Positions 55,077-63,693 of a stretch of DNA of 64,000 nt are shown piece after piece; position 1 is the stretch's first letter, and the number at the start of each line of letters is the position of its first letter. Source of the DNA: G963663615 sp963663615 (lineage in GTDB: Bacteria; Bacteroidota; Ignavibacteria; Ignavibacteriales; Melioribacteraceae); contig OY760517.1 in the NCBI GenBank assembly GCA_963663615.1, positions 2,294,001 through 2,358,000 on the forward strand, in the 5' to 3' direction. A program made the translations under genes and the position numbers. The notes beneath the pieces are model-generated. The model saw only the letters and a list, made by a program, of their open reading frames with translations, did not search any database and was not told the DNA's origin.

Positions 55077-56018
55077 TTAAATTGCACCATAAAATGGTGT
55101 AGGGGAAAAAGAAATGACCAATATAAACAGAGAAAAATAACCTGCAATTTTCCTTTTCCTGTCCAGTTCGCTAAAAAAGTAAACCGGAGGATGCTTTAAT
55201 TTAATTACAAATATTACCAGTATTGCCCAGAATAGCCATCCCATCCAACCAAAACCAAGTCCAAAACTGGTAAAAGCATCAACAGCACCAAAAGACCCCA
55301 TAATTAGCATCAGTACAACAGCAATGCGACCAATATAATTATGTATTTTATTACCAAACATACTATATACAACATGTCCGCCATCAAGCTGCCCAACTGG
55401 AATCATATTAAGGGCAGTAACAAAAAGCCCAAACCAGCCAACACATAAATAAGGATAATGATAAATTTCACTCATAGGAGGAACAAAATCCCCAGTTGAA
55501 GGCAAAACATTTCTTAACAAAAGAAACAAAAGTGAATCACCAAATTCAAGGTAATCTTCACTGACCAAACTTGCAGTTTTCTCAAAGTAATCCGGATGAA
55601 TTGCCAGTATATATTCTGTACCGGGCAAATTAGTAAATCCATATACCAATACTATTAAACACGCAACAAAACCGGCAATTGGTCCGGCAACACCTATATC
55701 GAACATAGCTTTGTTACTTGGTATTGCAGATCTTGTACGTATAACTGCACCCATAGTACCAAAAGGAACAGGTATTGAGGGAATAAAATAGGGTAGTGAT
55801 GCTTCTACTCCATGATAACGAGCAGCGAAATAATGCCCGAACTCATGCACCGAGAGTATAAAAAGAATGGCAATAGAAAATGGTATTCCCTTAATTATGA
55901 AATCCCATGAATATAGCTGATCCTCAATACCCATAGACCAAAAACTACCTGCAAGAGTTGTAGTAACAACTGTAATCAGAAACAAACCAATATGTAAACC
56001 TAACCGGTTTTTATACAC
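55077..56018 (-). CDS. Site-2-type membrane metalloprotease (M50 family)
   Basis: The 313-residue membrane protein has about eight helices, the zinc motif HEFGH (58-62) and the third-ligand motif QLDGGHVVYS (about 215). It lacks the PDZ domain of RseP, so it fits the smaller site-2 protease group. Substrates are not evident. It is the last gene of the polysaccharide run, 9 bases after the outer-membrane gene. Confidence 0.92.
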   Translation of the reverse strand: MYKNRLGLHIGLFLITVVTTTLAGSFWSMGIEDQLYSWDFIIKGIPFSIAILFILSVHEFGHYFAARYHGVEASLPYFIPSIPVPFGTMGAVIRTRSAIPSNKAMFDIGVAGPIAGFVACLIVLVYGFTNLPGTEYILAIHPDYFEKTASLVSEDYLEFGDSLLFLLLRNVLPSTGDFVPPMSEIYHYPYLCVGWFGLFVTALNMIPVGQLDGGHVVYSMFGNKIHNYIGRIAVVLMLIMGSFGAVDAFTSFGLGFGWMGWLFWAILVIFVIKLKHPPVYFFSELDRKRKIAGYFSLFILVISFSPTPFYGAI

Positions 56019-56027
56019 AATAAAATC

Positions 56028-56876
56028 CTATAAGTCGAACATTATACCAATTGCGGAATACTCGCGGTCAACATCAAAGTATTCACCATGAATACTCTTG
56101 CCACTGTAATAATTATAGTAAATACTGAATCCCCTGCCATTAGCGTTACCATATTTAATACCAAGCGATACGGAATGATTATAATATCCTTCCGAAATAT
56201 CAATAGCTCTTAAATCATAACCGGCAAATGGTGTAAAATGTTCAGTTAACAAGCCCTTAGCGTAATAATCAAAGCCTAACTGGTAAATATCCTTATTAAT
56301 ATCAGCCGGATCAACATGGAACAGGTAGGTAAAACCTGCATAACCACGCAAACCTTTATACTTATAATACTGAATAAGCTCAACAAACTCACGGCTATAA
56401 ACTATTGGGCCCCTGTTATCATACCATCTGCCTGTAGGGTTATCGTAATGACCATCAACAAAATGAGCACTAATATGACTAATTCTTAAACGCCCGCCAA
56501 TTTCAGCATTTTTCAATGGTTTTTGGTAAGCGAAATTAAGCCCAAAAAGATAATCCACAGCATCAACAGGAAAATGGAAATCAGATTCGCCCCTTAACAT
56601 AGTATAGGTAAAAAAATCAGCTCCGGCTGAAAATGAAGTACCACATTTAAGTGAATACTGGATAATATCCATTGAGTTACCAACATCAAGTCTCAAATCA
56701 TTTTGAGAAACAGTAAACTGAAAGCCCATTCGAGGCTCAAGAAAATTAGCCGTTAGCGGTTGAAAAAGTAAATTACCCGGAAATACTTCATAATCAGAAT
56801 TGGCTTTGCAGTCATTATCATCTTGTCCAAATGCAAAACCTGTCGCTATAATCAACAATAACAATAGTTTTTTCAT
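56028..56876 (-). CDS. Outer membrane DUF1207-like protein
   Basis: The 282-residue protein has a signal peptide (about 1-17), followed by VFPGNLLFQPLTANFLEPRMG, which resembles the conserved start of DUF1207 proteins. A barrel-like pattern with many aromatic strand ends follows, and RISHISAHFVDG is also typical. It ends with a strand finishing in Leu. The DUF1207 match is from memory; the family has no established function. Confidence 0.7.
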   Translation of the reverse strand: MKKLLLLLIIATGFAFGQDDNDCKANSDYEVFPGNLLFQPLTANFLEPRMGFQFTVSQNDLRLDVGNSMDIIQYSLKCGTSFSAGADFFTYTMLRGESDFHFPVDAVDYLFGLNFAYQKPLKNAEIGGRLRISHISAHFVDGHYDNPTGRWYDNRGPIVYSREFVELIQYYKYKGLRGYAGFTYLFHVDPADINKDIYQLGFDYYAKGLLTEHFTPFAGYDLRAIDISEGYYNHSVSLGIKYGNANGRGFSIYYNYYSGKSIHGEYFDVDREYSAIGIMFDL

Positions 56877-56892
56877 TTTAAATTCTCCATAA

Positions 56893-57984
56893 TTAAAACT
56901 TTCTATCTTTCCATTTAATCTTTCTGTTAAACATTACAGCAAAAGGAAGCAAAACAACATAAATATTATAATAAAATTCAAACGCTAAAAAATTCTTCAA
57001 TTTCAGCTTTAATTTCAATCGTTTATACGTTCCCCCAATCAAAATAAAATCGATTAACCATTTTACCGGTAAGAGTAACAACCATAATATTCCCATAAAT
57101 ACAGGCATAAATATGGTTGCCACATGAAGCAGGAACGAAACTGCCATCACAGCAAATCCAGCAATATCGCTATCGAGTCCGCCAACCCCCCAGCGTTTTT
57201 TCTGCCAGTAAAGCGAAGTTAAATTGGGACAAGCTTTTGATGTAACGAGCATATTACTTTCACCCGGGTAAATTATTTTATACTTGCCAAGTTTATGAAA
57301 AGCAGCCAAAAGCTGAAAATCTTCCGTAATTGAAAACGGCATACTTTCGTACCCTCCAACCTCATGATACACTGATTTTCTGTAACTCATATTATTACCG
57401 ATACAGCTAAGTGGTTTTCCAGCATTCATAGTACCGGCAGCCACTGAGAGCAGAAAGAGAAAATCAACCGACTGCATACCCCTGAACGTAGTATCTTCTT
57501 CCTGATTGGTATAGCCGCAAACCATTGCCACATTTTCCTTGTAGTAGGAAACTGTTGTTTTTGCCCATAAAGGATTAACTGTACAATCAGCATCCGTACT
57601 GAGGATAATTTCACCGGTAGCAAACTCAATTCCATTTGCAATAGCATTTGCCTTTCCTTTAAGACTACCCTTTGCTTTTTGGGGTACAATAGTTAAAAAC
57701 TTTGGTTTATCCTTAATATAACTCTTTATAATCTGCGGGGTTCTATCTGTTGAATGGTCGTCAATAATGATTATTTGCAGTTTTTCTTCATCATACTCAA
57801 TGGCATCAAGAGAAACCAGACACGTTTCAATATTTTTTTCTTCATTACGAGCTGCAACTACAATACTTATTGCTGGTAAGTCTGCCTCACTAATCTTTTC
57901 AAACTTTTTTGAGGTAAGACTTCTGAAGAATAATATTTGAAGGAGATATAAAAAAAGAATTACTGAGGTAATTATGGTAAACAT
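56893..57984 (-). CDS. Membrane glycosyltransferase family 2
   Basis: The 363-residue enzyme has an N-terminal helix (about 3-20) and a GT2 domain. The motifs are VVAARNEEKNIE, IIDDHSTDRTP, TDADC for metal binding, ITEDF and the QKKRW motif of processive enzymes. C-terminal helices (about 275-355) follow. The fold fits a cellulose- or poly-GlcNAc-synthase-like enzyme. It overlaps the deacetylase gene by 13 bases. Sugar unknown. Confidence 0.9.
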   Translation of the reverse strand: MFTIITSVILFLYLLQILFFRSLTSKKFEKISEADLPAISIVVAARNEEKNIETCLVSLDAIEYDEEKLQIIIIDDHSTDRTPQIIKSYIKDKPKFLTIVPQKAKGSLKGKANAIANGIEFATGEIILSTDADCTVNPLWAKTTVSYYKENVAMVCGYTNQEEDTTFRGMQSVDFLFLLSVAAGTMNAGKPLSCIGNNMSYRKSVYHEVGGYESMPFSITEDFQLLAAFHKLGKYKIIYPGESNMLVTSKACPNLTSLYWQKKRWGVGGLDSDIAGFAVMAVSFLLHVATIFMPVFMGILWLLLLPVKWLIDFILIGGTYKRLKLKLKLKNFLAFEFYYNIYVVLLPFAVMFNRKIKWKDRKF

Positions 57985-58613
57985 TCTTCAGGGGTTCCTA
58001 TCGATAGTTTTTTACTTTTGGCAATTTCCACAAAATACTCAATTGACTCAGCAGATATATTTTTTGCCTTATCATTATCATGAAACACAGCTATTGTATT
58101 TTGTTTCATTTTTTTTGAAACCACAAATTTAACAATATTTATGTCCTTATCGTAATCATAAGTGGTCAGATTCCACATAATTGACCTTAATTTGTTATCT
58201 CTGGCAGCATTAAAGGTAGAAAAATTGAATCTGCCGTACGGAGGTCTGAAATAATCCGGCATAACTCCAATATTATCATAAATAATTTTATTACTTCGGT
58301 TTATTTCCTCATAGGCTCTGTTATATCCCATTATTATCATATTGGGATGAGTGTAGCTATGATTAGCAATTGTATGACCTTCATCAATGAATTTTTGTGC
58401 AAGCTTAGGATATTTTTCTACGTTTTCTGCAAGAAAAAACATTACAGCTTTAAGATTGTATTTTGCCAGTTTCTCAAGTATTATTATAGATGATTCAGGA
58501 TTTGGTCCGTCATCAAAAGTAAGTAATACTTTATTGTTAATTGTTTCCCAAACTACATCCTTAAAAAAGGGACCAACTATAAACGAAGGATCACTAAGGT
58601 ATTTTTTAATCAT
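57972..58613 (-). CDS. NodB-type polysaccharide deacetylase
   Basis: The 213-residue protein has the NodB motifs LLTFDDGPNPES (catalytic and metal Asp, about 30-41), NHSYTHPNM (metal His pair) and RPPYGRF. It should remove acetyl groups from an N-acetylated glycan. There is no signal peptide, so it may act on cytoplasmic precursors or be exported by another route. It lies between two GT2 genes with 4- and 13-base overlaps. Confidence 0.92.
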   Translation of the reverse strand: MIKKYLSDPSFIVGPFFKDVVWETINNKVLLTFDDGPNPESSIIILEKLAKYNLKAVMFFLAENVEKYPKLAQKFIDEGHTIANHSYTHPNMIIMGYNRAYEEINRSNKIIYDNIGVMPDYFRPPYGRFNFSTFNAARDNKLRSIMWNLTTYDYDKDINIVKFVVSKKMKQNTIAVFHDNDKAKNISAESIEYFVEIAKSKKLSIGTPEECLP

Positions 58614-59737
58614 CGTTTAAGTTCCCTGCCCTTCCAGTTAAAATTACCAAACAAACCAAGAAACGAAGCTATAAGCAAGTAAGGAATATGTAGCAATTCA
58701 GCGAGCAAAAAGTATTTTATTATACTACTGTTATAAACAATATTTTTCCCTCTGTTCATAACAAAAAAATCGGGAATAACCTTCAGAGCTATTGCTGCAA
58801 TGGTAAAAGGAATAATTTCGGGGTGAATTATATTAAGCGTTATCATTAAAGGTAGTGCAACAAAAAAAAGTGCCAGTAAAAACAATCTTAGTATCAAAAC
58901 ATTATTTTTGTAGAATAAACTTTTACTTGCCCATCTTCTTCTCTGCTGCATAAAAGCATCCACATTACTTTTACCATTTGTTGAAACAAGTACCGCTCTA
59001 TCGAAAATGTATTTTATTTCCCCCAAACCTTCCCTCGCAATAGTTTGAAGAAATAGATCGTCATCCCCGGAAGAAAGCTCAAGATGATCCCTGAAGCCAT
59101 CAACTTTAAGAAACACCTCTTTTCTATACGCCATATTTGCTGCACTACAAATTACCGGGTTTTTGGCACCAATAAGTCCGGCTCCGGCAAGTATAAGTCC
59201 TGCAAACTCAAGAGACTGTAATTTTTGGAATAGAGTACTTCTATTTATAAGCTCAACTGGTCCGGCAACCAAAACAGTATCATCATTAAAGTATGAATTA
59301 AAAATAGTAAGCCAGCCAGGTTTAATTACGCAATCTGCATCTGTTGCAATAAGTATTTCACCTTTTGCTGCATGGATACCTGTAACAACCGCCATTTTTT
59401 TATGTCCGGCAATATTGGAATTTTCAGAACTCAATATTCTAAAGTTGTCATGTTTATATACTTTTTTTATTTCCTCAACACTATTATCATCGGAATTATC
59501 ATCAACAAAAATAATTTCAAAATGCTCAGCAGGGTACTTGAGATGATTAAATGATTCGGCTAACCTTCCAATATTCTCCTGCTCATTACGGAAAGGAACA
59601 ATTACAGAAAACTTATGCAGCTTTTTATTATCATTTTTCTGTAACCTCAATTTGTTGAGTCCAAACAACATTGTTAATACAAAATGGGAATAATGAAGTG
59701 CCAGAAAAATAGTGATGTAAAGGAAGAGATTAATCAT
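58610..59737 (-). CDS. Membrane glycosyltransferase family 2 (second copy)
   Basis: The 375-residue GT2 has an N-terminal helix (about 4-25) and the motifs VIVPFRNEQENI, VDDNSDDNSVE, TDADC, SSGDDDLF and QRRRW. C-terminal helices (about 275-365) follow. It is a distant paralogue of the 56893 enzyme. Its start overlaps the flippase-like gene by 8 bases. Confidence 0.9.
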   Translation of the reverse strand: MINLFLYITIFLALHYSHFVLTMLFGLNKLRLQKNDNKKLHKFSVIVPFRNEQENIGRLAESFNHLKYPAEHFEIIFVDDNSDDNSVEEIKKVYKHDNFRILSSENSNIAGHKKMAVVTGIHAAKGEILIATDADCVIKPGWLTIFNSYFNDDTVLVAGPVELINRSTLFQKLQSLEFAGLILAGAGLIGAKNPVICSAANMAYRKEVFLKVDGFRDHLELSSGDDDLFLQTIAREGLGEIKYIFDRAVLVSTNGKSNVDAFMQQRRRWASKSLFYKNNVLILRLFLLALFFVALPLMITLNIIHPEIIPFTIAAIALKVIPDFFVMNRGKNIVYNSSIIKYFLLAELLHIPYLLIASFLGLFGNFNWKGRELKR

Positions 59738-60677
59738 TTTTAGTTCTCAAAATAAAATATACTCCTGCAATAGAAGGCAATAAAATATTTATAGCAAAAA
59801 TTATAAAAGCCGAATTTAGTGATGCCGCCTGCGATACTCCTATAAATCCGAGGAAATAAACAGCTCCCGCCTCCCTAATTCCAAGATCAGCAATTGAAGC
59901 AAACGAAAGGAACAGCTTTATAAAGTACAACGAATTAACTGCAAGAAATATATTCCAGTAATCTGTATTTCCTGAAAACCCAACAACAAGAATGCTGAAT
60001 TGAATAACAAACAAAAATGTTTTAAGCACCGTATAAAATATTAACCGCCATCTTGTTTTATCAGCAAGTTCAACAGCTCGCTCAATTCGTTCAACATGTT
60101 TCTGGAATATCCTTATTTTCTCAGCATACCTAACCAGCTTTAATATAATCTTTTTATTAAGTGAAATAAGAATAGCACCAATTGCTGCAATACTCATTGC
60201 AATATACTGAAGAGGTAATTGCTGATAAAGCTCTGTATCTTTTAATTTAGCCACATATAATGTAAAAGCAACTCCACCTATAACCAACATAACAAAAAGA
60301 GTAAGCAATTTTTCATAAAAAACCGCAAGCGATGTTTTAAGCACTTTACTCTTTTCCATATTTATTGCTCTTCCGGGTGCTTCACCAATACGGGATGGAG
60401 TAACAATTCCAAAAGTATAACCGCTGAAAATTGAAGAAAACACATTCCGGTTGCTCAGGTTTATATTTAGCGAATTTAACAAATAACGCCAGCTTAAAAA
60501 CTGGATATAGAAAATAATTATTGTAAAGCTAATTGCTGTTAAAATGTAAACCGGTTCAATATTACCAAGCGATTCAATTATTTCACCAAAGCTAACGTAA
60601 TCAATTAGATAAACCAGTACGGCTGATGAGAATAATAGCTTAAGTGCTAAAATTATGTTTTTCCAGGTTAGTTTAAT
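59730..60677 (-). CDS. Flippase-like / lysylphosphatidylglycerol-synthase-type membrane protein
   Basis: With ordinary starts the frame is only 250 residues from a TTG at 60482, but the coding frame continues upstream without a stop to about 60727. It reads through two further hydrophobic segments and the family-typical start (KLTWKNIILALKLLF). The likely start is an ATT at 60677, with GAGG a few bases upstream, giving about 316 residues; no ATG, GTG or TTG is in frame before 60482. Motifs such as GYTFGIVTPSRIGEAPGRA, GGVAF and the LGIREAGAVYFLG segment support the family. The protein likely moves a lipid-linked product. An ATG-to-ATT change or a sequencing error is possible. Confidence 0.7.
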   Translation of the reverse strand: MKLTWKNIILALKLLFSSAVLVYLIDYVSFGEIIESLGNIEPVYILTAISFTIIIFYIQFLSWRYLLNSLNINLSNRNVFSSIFSGYTFGIVTPSRIGEAPGRAINMEKSKVLKTSLAVFYEKLLTLFVMLVIGGVAFTLYVAKLKDTELYQQLPLQYIAMSIAAIGAILISLNKKIILKLVRYAEKIRIFQKHVERIERAVELADKTRWRLIFYTVLKTFLFVIQFSILVVGFSGNTDYWNIFLAVNSLYFIKLFLSFASIADLGIREAGAVYFLGFIGVSQAASLNSAFIIFAINILLPSIAGVYFILRTKND

Positions 60678-60748
60678 TCCTGCCTCAAATGAGTTTAAAA
60701 TAAGAATGCTAAATATAACTATTGTTTAAGATAAAAAGGAACAACCTG

Positions 60749-60767
60749 TGTAATAAAAATTATTACA
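60749..60767. promoter_or_regulatory. Palindromic candidate operator
   Basis: TGTAATAA and TTATTACA form a perfect 8-3-8 palindrome with an AAA spacer, in the divergent gap between the flippase-like gene and the response regulator. A second palindrome, TGTTAA and TTAACA with a 7-base spacer, lies at 60814-60832. The regulator is unknown. Confidence 0.4.
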
Positions 60768-60875
60768 AACATTTCATAATTATTTACACAACAAATGCAT
60801 AACTATTATCAATTGTTAAGAAAATATTAACACCTATATTAGAAGCGTAATTAACCGGATATTGAGTTAGAGATA

Positions 60876-61289
60876 ATGATTAAACTTTTAGTTGTTGATG
60901 ATGAAAAACTTATACGCTCCTCTTTAAGGCAGTTGATATCCGGTTTGCCAGACATCGATGTTGCTGGTGAAGCAACCAGCTTTGATGAAATTGAAGAGAT
61001 TTTACAGAAAAAAAGTTTTGACATTGTGCTTTTGGATATTAACCTGCCCGGTATTGGCGGATTAAGCATCCTTAAAGAATTGAAAACAGCGTATCCTAAT
61101 TTGCCAGTGTTGCTAATGTGTACATACGACGAAATCAGAATGGTGGAAGAAGCGATGAATAACGGAGCTTCAGGTTTTATTAAAAAACCCGATCTGGTTT
61201 CCGAACTTGAACCTGCGATACGAATGATAAGAAGGGGTAACACTTATCTTAGTCCTGTTTTCAGAGAACAGCTAAAGTTGCGAAAATGA
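60876..61289 (+). CDS. Single-domain response regulator
   Basis: The 137-residue protein is a stand-alone receiver: acid pair DD at 9-10, phosphoacceptor Asp54 in LLDINLPG, the conserved Thr in MCTY and the Lys in KKP near 108. There is no DNA-binding or enzyme domain after it. NarL-type regulators share the receiver but add an HTH that is missing here. It is 52 bases before gdhA. Confidence 0.9.
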   Translation: MIKLLVVDDEKLIRSSLRQLISGLPDIDVAGEATSFDEIEEILQKKSFDIVLLDINLPGIGGLSILKELKTAYPNLPVLLMCTYDEIRMVEEAMNNGASGFIKKPDLVSELEPAIRMIRRGNTYLSPVFREQLKLRK

Positions 61290-61341
61290 ATTTATACCAA
61301 CAAATAACAGTAACATTCTTAAATCATAGGGAGTAGACACT

Positions 61342-62703
61342 ATGTCTCAATACGTAAAAGACCTTATGGCACATGTAGTAGCCAAAAACCCATCGGAACC
61401 AGAATTCCATCAGGCAGTTGAAGAAGTTGCAGAATCATTGGATTTAGTATTAGAAAGACATCCTGAATATCGTGCAGCAAAAATTCTTGAAAGAATTATT
61501 GAACCGGAAAGAATCATTACTTTCAGAGTTCCTTGGGTTGACGAACAGGGTGAAGTTCATGTGAACCGTGGTTACAGAATTGAAATGAACAGTGCTCTTG
61601 GACCATACAAAGGTGGTCTTCGTTTCCATCCTTCAGTAAATCAGGGTATTCTTAAATTCTTGGCTTTCGAGCAGGTATTTAAAAATTCTCTTACTACTCT
61701 ACCTATGGGTGGTGGTAAAGGTGGTTCTGACTTCGATCCTAAAGGTAAATCAGACCTTAAAGTAATGCGTTTTTGCCAGGCTTTCATGAGCGAACTTTAT
61801 CGTCATATTGGTCCTAACACAGACGTTCCTGCTGGTGATATCGGTGTTGGTGGTCGTGAAATCGGTTATATGTTCGGTCAGTACAAAAAACTTAAAAACG
61901 AATTTGCTGGCGTTCTTACAGGTAAAGGACTTAATTGGGGTGGCTCTCTAATTCGTCCGGAAGCTACTGGTTATGGCGCTGTTTATTTTGCAGCTGAAAT
62001 GCTTAACTACAAAGGCGAATCTCTAGAAGGCAAAACTTGTCTTGTATCTGGTTCTGGTAACGTTGCACAATATACTATCGAAAAAGTTCTTGACCTTGGT
62101 GGTAAATGTATTACTTTCTCTGACTCTTCAGGTTATATTTATGATGAAGAAGGTATAGACAGAGAAAAATTGGCTTACATTATGGAACTTAAAAACGTTC
62201 GTCGTGGACGTGTTAAAGAATATGCTGAAAAATATCCTAACGCTGTTTACACTGCAGTTGATGCTAACATAGATTATAACCCACTATGGGATCACAAAGC
62301 AGAAGTTGCTTTCCCATCAGCTACTCAGAATGAAATTAACGCTAAAGATGCTCAGAACCTAAGAAACAACGGCGTTTATGTTGTATCTGAAGGTGCTAAC
62401 ATGCCTACTACTCCTGAAGGCGTTAACTTGTTCATCGACGACAAAATTCTTTATGGTCCTGGTAAAGCTGCCAACGCTGGTGGTGTTGCTACTTCAGGTC
62501 TTGAAATGAGCCAGAACAGTATGAGACTATCTTGGACTCGTGAAGAAGTTGATGGTAAATTACACCAGATCATGAAATCAATTCACACTAACTGTGTTGA
62601 AAATGCTGAAAGATTTGGTACTCCTGGTAACTATGTTAACGGTGCTAACATTGCTGGTTTCCTTAAAGTTGCTGACGCAATGATTGACCAGGGTGTTGTA
62701 TAA
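61342..62703 (+). CDS. gdhA: Glutamate dehydrogenase (NADP-type hexamer)
   Basis: The 453-residue enzyme converts 2-oxoglutarate and ammonia to glutamate. Visible motifs are PYKGGLRFHPSVN, MGGGKGGSDFDPKGK with substrate-binding Lys residues, DVPAGDIGVGGREIG and a nucleotide loop (SGSGNVAQY). Size fits the small bacterial NADP-linked type; the cofactor is inferred. The gene uses GGT, GCT, ACT and CTT codons much more than its neighbours, which usually marks high expression. GGGAG precedes the ATG. Confidence 0.97.
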   Translation: MSQYVKDLMAHVVAKNPSEPEFHQAVEEVAESLDLVLERHPEYRAAKILERIIEPERIITFRVPWVDEQGEVHVNRGYRIEMNSALGPYKGGLRFHPSVNQGILKFLAFEQVFKNSLTTLPMGGGKGGSDFDPKGKSDLKVMRFCQAFMSELYRHIGPNTDVPAGDIGVGGREIGYMFGQYKKLKNEFAGVLTGKGLNWGGSLIRPEATGYGAVYFAAEMLNYKGESLEGKTCLVSGSGNVAQYTIEKVLDLGGKCITFSDSSGYIYDEEGIDREKLAYIMELKNVRRGRVKEYAEKYPNAVYTAVDANIDYNPLWDHKAEVAFPSATQNEINAKDAQNLRNNGVYVVSEGANMPTTPEGVNLFIDDKILYGPGKAANAGGVATSGLEMSQNSMRLSWTREEVDGKLHQIMKSIHTNCVENAERFGTPGNYVNGANIAGFLKVADAMIDQGVV

Positions 62704-62734
62704 GTAGATATTAGTATGGAATAGATTGGTTAAG

Positions 62735-62770
62735 AAAATCCCCTCGGGCAAAACCTGAGGGGATTTTTTT
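62735..62770 (+). terminator. Intrinsic terminator of gdhA
   Basis: AAAATCCCCTC pairs with GAGGGGATTTT (an 11-bp stem) around a GC-rich inner part and short loop, followed by a run of T to 62770. It lies 32 bases after the gdhA stop. Confidence 0.9.
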
Positions 62771-62803
62771 GTGGGGGGAGACCTAATTCATTGAATCCGG
62801 GAT

Positions 62804-63676
62804 CTATTTTAGTAGTATCATCTTCTTAATAGCTGAATGATGTTCGGTTTTAATTGAATATAGATATATGCCCGAACATAGATTATCAGCATTAAAATTG
62901 TAACTGTAATAACCTGCGGGTAATCTGTTATTCACAATTTCAGCAACCACCATTCCTGTTATATCGTAAACAATTAAAGATACTTGTGATGTTTCAGGCA
63001 ATTTGAAAGATATCTCTGTTGAAGGATTAAATGGATTTGGATAATTGTTAAATAACTCAAAATTGTTTACCTCAATATTATCGTCTTCTTCATTAACATC
63101 CGAAATAGGCGTTACTTCAACGTTTAGATATGGGCGAAATTCGCTGTTAGAAGCCTCTTTGGAATAACATTTTGCAAATTTACAATTTGCATCGGCAACC
63201 ATTACCAAACCGTTATTTTCAATTGTTCCATCAGCCCAAGCTTTTACCAAGTCTGTTATATCTATTGTATGCATTCCATTTACACTAAAAGCATAAATTC
63301 CATATTGCGTTGTTTCATTATAACCAATATGTTTGGTTTCGGACCACGTATTCTCATCCCATTCTTCACTTATGGGATATATTCTTACAGTTGTTGCTCC
63401 ACCTGATGGACAACCAAAAAAGCGGTAAATATTTAGTTCGGCTTTATCGATAGTATTGCCCTGAAGTTCTGAAAGATCAAACTTCATCATAATTCTTTGA
63501 TAATTACTAACAGGGGCGTAATTAGCTACCCAAATCTGATCAAAGGCATGTGCTCCCGTATTGATTTCATCAGTGTACATATCATCACTTGGAACAATTT
63601 TCACTTCAGCCGAATAAATGCTGTTGAGCATTATACTTAGATAAAGTAGAAAGCTAAGTAATTTTATATTTTTCAT
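62804..63676 (-). CDS. DNRLRE-domain secreted protein with T9SS sorting domain
   Basis: The 290-residue protein has a signal peptide (about 1-22) and an N-terminal beta-sandwich of the DNRLRE type (about 25-190): YQRIMMKFDLSEL, AELNIYRF, EEWDENTWSE and VKAWADGTIENNGLVM. A linker with acidic residues leads to a T9SS type A domain (about 205-290): NNYPNPFNPSTEISFKLP, LIVYDITGMVV and SGIYLYSI, with a KMILLK ending. It should be exported to the surface. AAGGAG precedes the ATG. Ligand unknown. Confidence 0.9.
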   Translation of the reverse strand: MKNIKLLSFLLYLSIMLNSIYSAEVKIVPSDDMYTDEINTGAHAFDQIWVANYAPVSNYQRIMMKFDLSELQGNTIDKAELNIYRFFGCPSGGATTVRIYPISEEWDENTWSETKHIGYNETTQYGIYAFSVNGMHTIDITDLVKAWADGTIENNGLVMVADANCKFAKCYSKEASNSEFRPYLNVEVTPISDVNEEDDNIEVNNFELFNNYPNPFNPSTEISFKLPETSQVSLIVYDITGMVVAEIVNNRLPAGYYSYNFNADNLCSGIYLYSIKTEHHSAIKKMILLK

Positions 63677-63693
63677 AGTTTATTCTCCTTTTA

